From Candidatus Hydrogenedentota bacterium (lineage in GTDB: Bacteria; Hydrogenedentota; Hydrogenedentia; Hydrogenedentales; CAILVY01), in the NCBI GenBank assembly GCA_903837785.1, contig CAILVY010000282.1, forward strand, positions 1 through 64,000: a stretch of 64,000 bases of DNA, read 5' to 3'. A model generated the notes under the pieces. That model was given only the letters and a program-made list of their open reading frames with translations, did not search any database and was not told the DNA's origin. The first letter of the stretch is position 1. Each line of letters opens with the position of its first letter. Shown piece by piece: positions 9,942-19,120 of the stretch. The position numbers and the translations under genes are program-made.

Positions 9942-11387
9942 ATGCTCTTCAATTCCCTGCATTTTGCCGCGTTCTTCCCGGTGGTGGCGGCCGTGTATTT
10001 CGCGCTGCCCTTCCGGTGGCGTTGGGCGTGGCTGCTTGCAGCGAGCTATTACTTCTATATGGCGTGGGAACCGGGCTATGCGCTCCTGCTTGCGGGCGTC
10101 ACCCTGACGGCGTACCTCGGCGGCCGATTCATGGGAGCGAGCCCGGACCCCCGGTGGAGGCGCGCCTGCTTCTGGGGTGCTCTCGGCCTGAGCCTCGGCC
10201 TGCTTTTCTTCTTCAAGTACTACGGCTTCTTCAGCAACACGTTTCGGCCGCTCCTCGGCCCGTTCGCCCTGCCTGAACTCCGCTTTCTGCTTCCCGTGGG
10301 CATCTCCTTCTACACGTTCCAGGCCCTGAGCTACAGCATCGAAGTCTACCTGGGCCGCCAGGCCCCCGAACGCCATCTTGGCCGTTTCGCACTCTACATC
10401 GCCTTCTTCCCGACAGTGCTCTCCGGCCCTATTGAACGCCCGGGCAGCCTTCTGCCGCAGCTCGAATGCACCGCGGTGTTCGAGTATGTCCGCGTGACGG
10501 ATGGCCTCAAGCGCATGGCGTGGGGGCTCTTCCAGAAAGTGGTCATCGCCGATCGGCTCGCCCAGCTGGTCGATCAGGTCTATGGCCAGCCCGAACACTA
10601 TCCCGGTCCCGCCCTGTGCCTCGCCACAGTCTTCTTCGCCTTCCAGTTGTTCTGCGACTTCTCCGGCTACAGTGACATCGCCATCGGTGCCGCGCAGGTG
10701 CTCGGCATCCGCGTGCGCGAGAACTTCCGGCAGCCCTATCTGGCGGTTTCTGTGGCCGACTTCTGGCGGCGCTGGCACATCTCCCTCTCTTTCTGGCTGC
10801 GGGACTACCTATATCTCCCGCTCGGGGGCAACCGCGTCCCGGTCCCGCGCTGGTGCGCCAATATCCTGATCGTCTTCTTCCTCTGCGGACTCTGGCACGG
10901 CGCGAACTGGACCTTCGTGGTGTGGGGGTTGCTCCATGCCGCTTATCTCATGGGCGGGCGCCTCAGCACCGGCCTGCGCCTCCGCCTGCGCGGGGGGCGG
11001 GAGCCCGGGTTGCCCGGCCGGCTCGCGGGTATCGGGCTCACCTTCCTCCTGGTGAGCTTTGCCTGGATCTTCTTCCGCGCCGACAGCCTCTCGGCGGCGG
11101 GCTACATCGCCACCCACCTCGTCACGGGATGGGGCAGTGTGTTCGATGCCGGGCTTTGGGGCGACCCGCGCAGCAGCTTTGGCCTCTGGCCGCGCGACTG
11201 GTTTCTTTCGTTCGTTTTTATTGTTTTGATTCTTGTTGTGCAAGTATTAAGAGAGAAGGGACTCTCCCAAGCTTGGCTTAACGCCCGGCCCTTGCCCTTC
11301 CGCTGGGCCGTGTATTCGGCGTTGCTCTGGGGCATCTTCCTCTTCGGGGCCTTGCGCCAAACGGAGTTCCTCTATTTTCAGTTCTGA
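9942..11387 (+). CDS. MBOAT family O-acyltransferase (AlgI/PatA-like)
   Basis: MLFNSLHFAAFFPVVAAVYFALP...; 'FPTVLSGPIERPGSLLPQL', 'FSGYSDIAIGAAQVLGIRVRENFRQPYLAVSVADFWRRWHISLSFWLRDYLYLPLGGNRV', 'LCGLWHGANWTFVVWGLLHA'. Confidence 0.95.
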   Translation: MLFNSLHFAAFFPVVAAVYFALPFRWRWAWLLAASYYFYMAWEPGYALLLAGVTLTAYLGGRFMGASPDPRWRRACFWGALGLSLGLLFFFKYYGFFSNTFRPLLGPFALPELRFLLPVGISFYTFQALSYSIEVYLGRQAPERHLGRFALYIAFFPTVLSGPIERPGSLLPQLECTAVFEYVRVTDGLKRMAWGLFQKVVIADRLAQLVDQVYGQPEHYPGPALCLATVFFAFQLFCDFSGYSDIAIGAAQVLGIRVRENFRQPYLAVSVADFWRRWHISLSFWLRDYLYLPLGGNRVPVPRWCANILIVFFLCGLWHGANWTFVVWGLLHAAYLMGGRLSTGLRLRLRGGREPGLPGRLAGIGLTFLLVSFAWIFFRADSLSAAGYIATHLVTGWGSVFDAGLWGDPRSSFGLWPRDWFLSFVFIVLILVVQVLREKGLSQAWLNARPLPFRWAVYSALLWGIFLFGALRQTEFLYFQF

Positions 11388-11429
11388 TTTTGAGATGAAA
11401 TTCGATGTATTTAATCATTTTGAGTTGAT

Positions 11430-12347
11430 ATGCGACTGTTTATAATTAAAAGCGTCCTGTTCGTGGCGTTAAACGTTGCTGTCGGGTGGGCGGTGCTCAC
11501 CCTGCACGATGTCCGCCTCCACTATGCCCGGTGGGAGACGGATTCGGTGCTGCTCACGACCCCGAAGCACAGCGCTTTCGATGTGGCATTTCTGGGCAGT
11601 TCCCACGCCTATCAGTTCTCCCGGCTCAGGAAGAACAAAGAGGCCACCGAGCGGGAGTTGGGCATGCGGGTGGCCAATCTTGCCCTGCCGACGGGCGGCG
11701 GCATTCGGCCCGCGCGATTCCTCCTGGAGCATTTCTGCGAGCAGGGCAACCGTGCGAAGCAGGTGGTGTACTTCCTCGATCCCTTCGTGTTCTACTCGAC
11801 CGGCGCCAACGATTCTCATAAGTTCATCTACTTTGAACCGCTGCGTTGCTCCTTCCTCAAGAAGCTCATCGTGAACCGCTATCCGCTTCGGAGCATCCTC
11901 ACGTACATCCGGTCAAAATTCAGTTACGACTGGTTCTTTCAACAGGCCGAGCCGCTCGACGAGCAGCCCTATGTACTCGAACCCGAGGCCGTCGACCCTG
12001 CCAGAATCCAGGTGCGGATGAAATCGCTCTACGGCGATGGCCTGCGCGAGGAGAACTTCCTGCGCTACGCCGGGGAGTTCAAGAAGATTGCGGACTATTG
12101 CCGCGAGAAAGGGATGGCCTTTCACGTTATTGTGCCCCCGACCCTCCTCGGGCCGGAACCCGGCGCGGCGCGGATGTTCGCCTGGCTGGACGAACAGAAA
12201 GCGGCCGGCGGCTTCGACGTGCACGATTTCTCCGGCGCCATGCCGGACCGGAAGGACTACTACAACCTCGACCACCTGAACACGCCCGGGGTAGAACGCT
12301 TCATCCGCGATTTTGTCCGGCCCGTACTGGCACCCGCGAGACGTTGA
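11430..12347 (+). CDS. Hypothetical protein, partner of the MBOAT acyltransferase (SGNH-like)
   Basis: N-terminal membrane anchor; 'FDVAFLGSSHAYQFSRLRK' (GSSH block) and C-terminal 'DRKDYYNLDHLNTPGVERFIRDF' (DxxH block) fit an SGNH-type esterase/acyltransferase. Confidence 0.65.
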   Translation: MRLFIIKSVLFVALNVAVGWAVLTLHDVRLHYARWETDSVLLTTPKHSAFDVAFLGSSHAYQFSRLRKNKEATERELGMRVANLALPTGGGIRPARFLLEHFCEQGNRAKQVVYFLDPFVFYSTGANDSHKFIYFEPLRCSFLKKLIVNRYPLRSILTYIRSKFSYDWFFQQAEPLDEQPYVLEPEAVDPARIQVRMKSLYGDGLREENFLRYAGEFKKIADYCREKGMAFHVIVPPTLLGPEPGAARMFAWLDEQKAAGGFDVHDFSGAMPDRKDYYNLDHLNTPGVERFIRDFVRPVLAPARR

Positions 12348-12386
12348 GACGCCAGCAATCCGAACCACCAAGAACAAGAATTTGAA

Positions 12387-12441
12387 CCACCAAGGCACCA
12401 AGAGGTTCGCCCTCATTCCGGGTGTCTTGGCGCCTTGGAGG
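12387..12441. repeat. Imperfect inverted repeat between convergent genes (REP-like/terminator-like)
   Basis: CCACCAAGGCACCAAGA (12387-12403) against TCTTGGCGCCTTGGAGG (12425-12441); 15 of 17 positions complementary. A second partial copy 'AACCACCAAGAACAAGAA' lies just upstream at about 12363. Confidence 0.6.
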
Positions 12442-12465
12442 TGAAATGGACTTCGGCGGGATAGT

Positions 12466-13326
12466 CTAGCGCTTCTTCTTGCGCGACGCTGGCGGCGATG
12501 CGGCGGGCGCGGGCGCTGGAGGTGTCTTGGGCCAACTCCGCATGTAGATGAAGAGGCCGATGCCGAGAATCAGCATGAAGACCGCGAAGACCTGCTGATC
12601 CGTGAGCACGCCAAATCCGAGCGAGGTGGGATTGAGGTCCCCACGGAACATCTCGACGATGAAGCGCTTGATGCCGTAGAGCATGAGATAGACCGGCATC
12701 GTGAATCCGACGAACGGATGCCATTTTGCCCGGAGGAGAATGAGTGTCAGGCAGATTAGCGTGAGCAAAATTGTGCTGTAGAGTTCCGTGGGGTGCACGG
12801 GATGCGACCAGCCGTCCGGCATGGCGGGGAGGTTCACCTGCGACGAGAACACCGGCCGGCCCGGCGGAAAGCGGACGGCCCAGGGGGCATCGGTCACGCA
12901 GCCGTAGCAACAGCCGTTGAGGAAGCAGCCTATGCGGCCGAAGGCCTGCGCAAGTGCGAGATAGGGGATGGCGGCGTCGACCACGGGCCAGAAGGGGATG
13001 CCACGCTTCTTCAAGCCGAAATACACATAAGCAAATGTGATCGGGATGGCCCCCTGAAAGACGAGGCCCCCCTGCCATACGGCGAACCACTCCCAGGGGC
13101 GGCTCCAACTGAATTCGCCCGGGAACATCAGGATGTATAGGATGCGCGTGCCCACGACCCCCAGCAAGAGCGCCATGAAACCCATTTCACCGACGAACTG
13201 AGTGTCGATGCCCGCTTTCCTGAGATCGCGCTGCGAAAAGTAGATGGCGGACAGGAAGCCTATCGCTATCATCAGTCCGTAGGAATGCAGGGTGATGGGA
13301 CCCAGCTTGAGAAGGATGGGATGCAT
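12466..13326 (-). CDS. lgt: Prolipoprotein diacylglyceryl transferase
   Basis: MHPILLKLGPITLHSYGLMIAIGFLSAIYFSQRD; 'FGRIGCFLNGCCYGCVTDAPWAVRFP', 'VHPTELYSTILL'. Confidence 0.95.
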   Translation of the reverse strand: MHPILLKLGPITLHSYGLMIAIGFLSAIYFSQRDLRKAGIDTQFVGEMGFMALLLGVVGTRILYILMFPGEFSWSRPWEWFAVWQGGLVFQGAIPITFAYVYFGLKKRGIPFWPVVDAAIPYLALAQAFGRIGCFLNGCCYGCVTDAPWAVRFPPGRPVFSSQVNLPAMPDGWSHPVHPTELYSTILLTLICLTLILLRAKWHPFVGFTMPVYLMLYGIKRFIVEMFRGDLNPTSLGFGVLTDQQVFAVFMLILGIGLFIYMRSWPKTPPAPAPAASPPASRKKKR

Positions 13327-13395
13327 GTTTGCTCCACGCAGACTCTGGCTCCGGCGGCACCACCGTCCCCCGTGCGCCGCTCCTAAACCTCGGGT

Positions 13396-14046
13396 CTAGT
13401 AATGCGTCGGCCCAAAGCCTTCGCCGCCTGCCCGGCGCTTTTCATATTCCGCCTGACACTTGATACAGTACCGGGCCGAGGGAAAGACTTCAAGGCGCCG
13501 CTTCAGAATGGGCTGGTCGCACATCTCGCAGACGCCGAAGCGCCCTTCCTCTATGCGCCGCAAGGCATCGGCGATATTCCGGAGCCACTCCGACTCGCCC
13601 GACGCGATATTCAGCGCCGTTTCCAGCTCGAAGTTGTCGGTCCCCGTCTCCGCGTAGCTGGACAGGTCTCCGTTGTTGTCCCGGCCGGCCTCCTGACGCG
13701 ACGCTTCCTCAATATTGCGGATGCTTCCGAGCAGGCGCGCCCGCTCGTCCAGCAGCATCTTCTCGAAACGCTGCACTTCCTTCTTTGTCATACTGCTGTC
13801 TGGCACAGGAACTTCCTTGATTGGCGCCCGATACGGGCGTGTCACCGGCGGCGCCGCTGCATGCGTGGGTTTTACCGGCGCCTTCGAGGGCGGCGCCACG
13901 CGCGTCTTAACGGCGGACTTCGGTTTCGTTGCTGATTTCGCCTTGACTTTTACCGGCGCCTTGGCGCTGCGCACCGCCCCCGGCTTGGCCTTGGGCTTTG
14001 CGGCGGCCTTTGCCTTGGCTTTCGTTCTTACATTCGCTGTCGGCAT
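13396..14046 (-). CDS. TraR/DksA-type zinc-finger protein with Lys/Ala/Pro-rich N-terminal extension
   Basis: C-terminus 'ALRRIEEGRFGVCEMCDQPILKRRLEVFPSARYCIKCQAEYEK' (CxxC...CxxC); N-terminus KAKAKAAAKPKAKPGAVRSAKAPVKVKAKSATKPK. Confidence 0.88.
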   Translation of the reverse strand: MPTANVRTKAKAKAAAKPKAKPGAVRSAKAPVKVKAKSATKPKSAVKTRVAPPSKAPVKPTHAAAPPVTRPYRAPIKEVPVPDSSMTKKEVQRFEKMLLDERARLLGSIRNIEEASRQEAGRDNNGDLSSYAETGTDNFELETALNIASGESEWLRNIADALRRIEEGRFGVCEMCDQPILKRRLEVFPSARYCIKCQAEYEKRRAGGEGFGPTHY

Positions 14047-14206
14047 GTCGTTCGCCTCTCACATTGTATGCTCAACTCACCCCGAAGGGCAGGGTCTTTC
14101 GACAGAGGCATAAGGCGGCGCACGATAGCACAGTAGAAGCAAAATGTCAAGGCAAAGGTTTGGCTGTTTTCGCAATAATATCAGTTATGGCTGGGCGCGC
14201 AGGGCT

Positions 14207-16750
14207 TCAGCCACCCAGCTTTTCACGCAACGCGGCCAACTGGTCGGCCAACTGGGTGTTTGCCAGCGAACCCGATTCTCCATGGACGACCACGGCGGCC
14301 TTTCCGGGACGCGCGCCGGGCCGGCGATCGCGTTTGTCGGAACGGCGGGCACCGGAGAAGTCGGAGCGCTCGCGGTCGCCGCGGTCGCGGCTTGGGGCGG
14401 CGGCACGGCGGTCCCGGCCATCGCCCTCTTCGCGGCGTTCACGGCGGCGGGGAGCTCCCTGGTCTTCCCGGGTTTCGCCCTCGCGCCGGGGCGGCCGTCT
14501 GCGGGCGGCCTCGCCTTCGGCAGCGTCCGGAGCCGGGGCGGGAGCGCCTTCGGCAGTTTCGGGCCGGGGCCGGGGCCTGCGGGGCGGGGGCTGGTTCAGC
14601 AGCGCTTTGCGTGACAACGAGACGCGGCGGCTGTCCTTGTCCACCTTCGTCACTTTGACGCGCACAAGATCGCCAATCTGCACGACATCCCGCGGATTGC
14701 GCACAAAGCGGTTGGCCAATTCGGATAGATGGATGAGGCCGTCCTGGCGGACGCCGATATCGACAAACGCGCCATAGTCGGTCACGTGCGTGACCACGCC
14801 CTCGACTTCCACGCCCTCCTCCAGGTCCTGAATGTCATAGACGCCGTCCAGGAAATTGGGCACGCGGAATTCGGGGCGGGGATCCCGGCGGACCTTGAGC
14901 AGGTCATCGAGGATGTCGTTCACCACGAGCGGTCCGATAGTCTCCGTCGCATACTCCGCCGGATTCACCTTGGACAAAACTTCGCGGTTGCCGATCAAGC
15001 GGTTCACGGGCAGTCCCGTCTTTTCCGCAATCTTCTCCACGACGCCATAGGCTTCCGGATGGATATTCATTGCGTCGAGCGGGTTCTCCCCGCCGATGAC
15101 GCGCAGAAAGCCCGCGCACTGTTCGAAGGTCTTGTCGCCGATGCCCGACACTTCGGTCAGTTGGGCGCGTGAACGAATCCCGCCGTTCTTCTTTCGAAAC
15201 TCGATGAGGTTCTGCGCCGTCCCCATCTGGAAACCGCAAATATAGCGCAGCACTTCGGCCGGCGCCTGGTTGATGTCCGCGCCCACCCGGTTCACGCAGG
15301 ATACGAAAGTCTTGCTGAAGAGGTCGCGCAGCCGCCGCGGATTGACATCATGCACAAACTGGCCCGTGATGATATTGCGGGCTTCGAGCTTCAGGAGTTC
15401 CGCCATCGGATCCTGGAGCTTCCGCGCCAGCGACACCGCGCTGCGGAATCCGGGTTCGAGATCCGGAAACTCCTGTTGCGCCGTCTTCGAGGCCGCATAC
15501 AGCGCCGCACCCGGATGATTGACGAACATGAAGAAGATCCGCTTGTTAGACGCCTTCTTCAAGGTTTCGTTCACGAAGCGGGCGACTTCCCGCGCGCCCA
15601 ACCCGTTGCTGATCGCGATGCCGCGCACGCCGTGTTTCTCGATCATGCCGAGCAGGACCTGGGTGGCCTCTTCGAGATTCGCTTCCGGTTCGTTCAGGTT
15701 CAGCGTGACCGACTCGAGATACGCCCCGTGTTCATCCACCACCGCAATCTTGCAGCCTGTCCGCGGGCCCGGGTCCACGCCCATCACCGGAATCGCGCCC
15801 GCCGCCGGCGCCATCAGCGCCTGCTCCACGCTCTCGCGCAGGGACTGAATGATCTCCTCATCCGCCCGCTCGCGCGCCATCTCCACCACTTCGTTCTCAC
15901 CCGCCGGCCGCAGCAGGCGTTTGTATGCATCCTCGACCGCCGCGCGCAGGAAGGGTTCGAAAAGCGAACCGGGTTCTTTCACGTATTGCGCCGTCAGCCG
16001 CGACATCATCTCTTCGTCATTGATCACCAGGTCCATTCGCAGCACGCCGGTGCGCACGCCGCGGAGAATCGCCAGGAGCTTGTGGTTCGGCACCGACTTC
16101 AGCGGTTCCGAGAAATGATAGAACGCATCGAAGCGGTTCTTCTGCTCGTGTGCGTTCTTCGTGGCGGACGTCGTCAGGCGGCCTTCTTCCCGGATGTGAT
16201 CGCGCAGCAGGCCGCGCGCCGCCGGATCCAGCGAGATATGCTCCGCCAGGATATTCTGTGCGCCCAGCAGCGCCTCTTCCGGCGAACTCACGGACTTCTC
16301 CGAATTCACGAACGAAACCGCGAACTCTTCCACCGGCACGCCCACCGGCATCTGCGCCCACAGGAACGCCGCCAGCGGTTCCAGGCCCTGATCCAGCGCA
16401 ATCGACGCTTTGGTTCGGCGTTGCTTCTTGTAGGGCAGGTACAGATCGTCCAGAGAAACCTGATCGAAGCACGCGTCCAGCTTGGCACGGAGTTCGTCCG
16501 TCAATTTCTCCTGCTTGGCCAGATTGTCGATCGCCGCGTTCCGCCGATTCGTCAGCGCGATGAAATAGGCGTTGCGCTCCTCGATGCGTTCGAGGAGGGC
16601 TTCGCTCAGATTGCCTACCGCGTCCTTCCGGTAGCGCGCGATGAAAGGCACTGTAGCCCCGCGGTCAAAGAGTTGAACGGCGGCAGTCACCTGTTCCGGC
16701 GGCAGCGCCAGTTCCCCGGCAATTCGTTCGACGAACTTAGGCTCGATCAT
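14207..16750 (-). CDS. tex: Tex family transcription accessory/RNA-binding protein
   Basis: 'ATVPFIARYRKDAVGNLSEALLERIEER', 'VMGVDPGPRTGCKIAVVDEHG', 'NRVGADINQAPAEVLRYICGF' and the S1 domain 'GVVTHVTDYGAFVDIGVRQDGLIHLSELANRFVRNPRDVVQIGDLVRVKVTKVD'. Confidence 0.95.
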   Translation of the reverse strand: MIEPKFVERIAGELALPPEQVTAAVQLFDRGATVPFIARYRKDAVGNLSEALLERIEERNAYFIALTNRRNAAIDNLAKQEKLTDELRAKLDACFDQVSLDDLYLPYKKQRRTKASIALDQGLEPLAAFLWAQMPVGVPVEEFAVSFVNSEKSVSSPEEALLGAQNILAEHISLDPAARGLLRDHIREEGRLTTSATKNAHEQKNRFDAFYHFSEPLKSVPNHKLLAILRGVRTGVLRMDLVINDEEMMSRLTAQYVKEPGSLFEPFLRAAVEDAYKRLLRPAGENEVVEMARERADEEIIQSLRESVEQALMAPAAGAIPVMGVDPGPRTGCKIAVVDEHGAYLESVTLNLNEPEANLEEATQVLLGMIEKHGVRGIAISNGLGAREVARFVNETLKKASNKRIFFMFVNHPGAALYAASKTAQQEFPDLEPGFRSAVSLARKLQDPMAELLKLEARNIITGQFVHDVNPRRLRDLFSKTFVSCVNRVGADINQAPAEVLRYICGFQMGTAQNLIEFRKKNGGIRSRAQLTEVSGIGDKTFEQCAGFLRVIGGENPLDAMNIHPEAYGVVEKIAEKTGLPVNRLIGNREVLSKVNPAEYATETIGPLVVNDILDDLLKVRRDPRPEFRVPNFLDGVYDIQDLEEGVEVEGVVTHVTDYGAFVDIGVRQDGLIHLSELANRFVRNPRDVVQIGDLVRVKVTKVDKDSRRVSLSRKALLNQPPPRRPRPRPETAEGAPAPAPDAAEGEAARRRPPRREGETREDQGAPRRRERREEGDGRDRRAAAPSRDRGDRERSDFSGARRSDKRDRRPGARPGKAAVVVHGESGSLANTQLADQLAALREKLGG

Positions 16751-16888
16751 GTATCACTCCAGCTTAGAACTTGGGTCCCGATGCGCCACAACGCACGGGT
16801 TCCGCAGTACCGGCTTGCGCATCGCACCACGTGGCGTTCTCGCAGCACTCCCGGGCAGCCCACAACAGAAGAAACATTGTATCAGGTA

Positions 16889-19048
16889 TCAGAAGCCCAC
16901 CTCAAAGCTTAATTCGCCCGCCACGTGCCCGAATGTCAATACCAACGTCTTGCTCCCGCCATCCCATTCCTCCTGCACCGGAATTTCCGGCTTCACAGTC
17001 ACCCGCTGCGGCGCACGGGGGAGCAGGATACGTGCCTTGCCTGTCGTCGCGCTCGGGCCGCGCGCCGTGAAGCGCAACACATGCTCCGATACGGATTCGT
17101 TGCGTATCCGGGCGGCGGCCGCGGCCACTTTCGCCTCCAGGCCTTTGGATGCCGGCCACGCGAGATCGTAAAGCAGCGTCCGCTCGCCGGGCGCCAGGGT
17201 GCGTTCACTCAGGCAGGGCAAATTCGGATCGAACAGATCAATGTAGTTCCCCTTGATTGTCAGCGGCTGTTCCGACACCGACTCCTCCAGCACCGACGCC
17301 ACCACATAGGGACCGCGCCGCAGGCAGAAGTAGTTCTGCGTCCTCAACGGCTCGCCCAGCTTCTCCTGCATCTCAGACACGAGCTCCATCACTTTCTGCG
17401 CACCGTATTCGTAGCGCGGAAGCTGCCGCGGCTTTTCCGTGAACACGCGGACAAAACCCTTTCCCACAGGCTCCGCTTCGCTGAAGGCCGCGCGCGTGAT
17501 CCCGAGGCGATCGAAAAGATCCGCGTCGGGCGTCCGCTGATTTGCGCCCTGTTCGTTCCACCACTCCCGGACGTGACAGTAGGGGTCCGACCCGTCTCCG
17601 ACAAAAATCAGGCATCCGCCTTCCTTCACCCAACGCGCCAGCGCATCATGGTATTCCGGCTTGAGCGGCTTCTGGCCTTCGTAGGTCAACAGCAGCACCC
17701 GGCAGGAAGCAAAGGCGTTCGGTTGAAGCAGATTCTCCAGTTGAACGACTTCGACCGGAACGCCATGCTTCACCAGAGGCATCGCCAGGCCGAAGAAAGA
17801 GCCAAGGTGTGGATCGCTCGCGTGCGGCGCCGCACGCTGGAACATCAGCGTGTCCGAAACCACGACGCCGATGCCGCGCGTGCCCGCATCGTACTGCACT
17901 TCGGCCTGGTTCAGGTCGTTCAGGGCATTGATAACCGTCAGCAATTGCGTTGCGTAGCTCGCGGGGATGCCCTCGCGCTCCCCGGACTTGCTGTCCATAT
18001 CCACCTTGGGATAAGTTCCCTGGAAGATCCGGTCCGGCCACGGCATCACCTCGAAGCGGTGCACCTCCGGCCACAGCAGCGACGCGATAATCGTGCACTC
18101 GTAGTTCCGCTTGTAGTCCGCCCAGGAGTGGTTCGGATTGTCCTCGATCGGGTCGGCCAGGAACCACACCTTGCGTCCGGTTGGGCGGACCATGCCCAGC
18201 GCCTGGCCGTATTCCAGGTAGGCCGTTTCGAAGGTGCGCTCCTTCTTCTCTCCCCGGTAGACATTCGACGTCCGCGCCGTGCCCGTCCAGACCTGCGCGA
18301 TATACCCGTCCGCTTCGGCCAGGTCCATCAAGTGAGATTCGGGACTGACAATGCGCCATTGCGCGTAATTGACCAGGCTGTGGGTGGGCACGTGGCACTC
18401 GATTTCGCGGCCTTGCGCGCGGGCGCGTTCCTTCGCATGCCGAAACACTTCGCGCAGGGCTTTGAAGTAGAGTTCATACTTCAGCTTGCTGGCGCGGTAT
18501 TGCGCGTCCACGCTCGAATCGGGGGCCTGCCACGGCTCCCCGTAGAACCGTTCCCACTCTTTCTTGAAGGCCTCGCTCCACCCGGTCTCCGCCCAGAATT
18601 CCGGCTCTTCGAGGTACAGAGCACGGGCGCCCGCATCCACCGCCGGCTCGATCTTCCGTTTGATGTACTCGATATAGGCGTCCGTGGGCACATTGTAACC
18701 GACGGTCTTGCTGTCCCCGTGCATGAAGAGTCGGCCGGTCTTCGTCGTCTGCACCTCGTCCTTCTTGAATACGCCGTTCTCCATGTAATAGTCGTCGTAC
18801 TCGCCCCAGGCGATCCCGGTCATCATGCTGATCGCGTACCCCTGCTCGCGCCAGCCCTTGATCCGCTCCGGAAGCCCGGGGTCCGTTCCGTAAACAACGG
18901 CCACATCCGACGCGATGTCCAGCGCCGGGGAATAACCGGAACCCGTTTGAAAACAAGTAAAGTCGCCCGCCTTCTCCTCGCCGGAGACCGCCGTGGACGG
19001 GGCGGCCAGCGCCGCAAGAGACAGCAGGAGATACATGGCATTTCGCAT
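16889..19048 (-). CDS. Secreted hypothetical protein, glycoside hydrolase-like with a GATase-like segment
   Basis: Signal peptide MRNAMYLLLSLAALAAPSTAVSGE; 'DAGARALYLEEPEFWAETGWSEAFKKEWERFYGEPW' and 'VLLLTYEGQKPLKPEYHDALARWVKEGGCLIFVGDG'. Confidence 0.7.
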   Translation of the reverse strand: MRNAMYLLLSLAALAAPSTAVSGEEKAGDFTCFQTGSGYSPALDIASDVAVVYGTDPGLPERIKGWREQGYAISMMTGIAWGEYDDYYMENGVFKKDEVQTTKTGRLFMHGDSKTVGYNVPTDAYIEYIKRKIEPAVDAGARALYLEEPEFWAETGWSEAFKKEWERFYGEPWQAPDSSVDAQYRASKLKYELYFKALREVFRHAKERARAQGREIECHVPTHSLVNYAQWRIVSPESHLMDLAEADGYIAQVWTGTARTSNVYRGEKKERTFETAYLEYGQALGMVRPTGRKVWFLADPIEDNPNHSWADYKRNYECTIIASLLWPEVHRFEVMPWPDRIFQGTYPKVDMDSKSGEREGIPASYATQLLTVINALNDLNQAEVQYDAGTRGIGVVVSDTLMFQRAAPHASDPHLGSFFGLAMPLVKHGVPVEVVQLENLLQPNAFASCRVLLLTYEGQKPLKPEYHDALARWVKEGGCLIFVGDGSDPYCHVREWWNEQGANQRTPDADLFDRLGITRAAFSEAEPVGKGFVRVFTEKPRQLPRYEYGAQKVMELVSEMQEKLGEPLRTQNYFCLRRGPYVVASVLEESVSEQPLTIKGNYIDLFDPNLPCLSERTLAPGERTLLYDLAWPASKGLEAKVAAAAARIRNESVSEHVLRFTARGPSATTGKARILLPRAPQRVTVKPEIPVQEEWDGGSKTLVLTFGHVAGELSFEVGF

Positions 19049-19120
19049 CGAGCGTTCCTTTCACAAGACCATCGCAGGCGCGCCGCCTCAACCGCACCAC
19101 GGCGCCGCCGCCCCGCCGGG

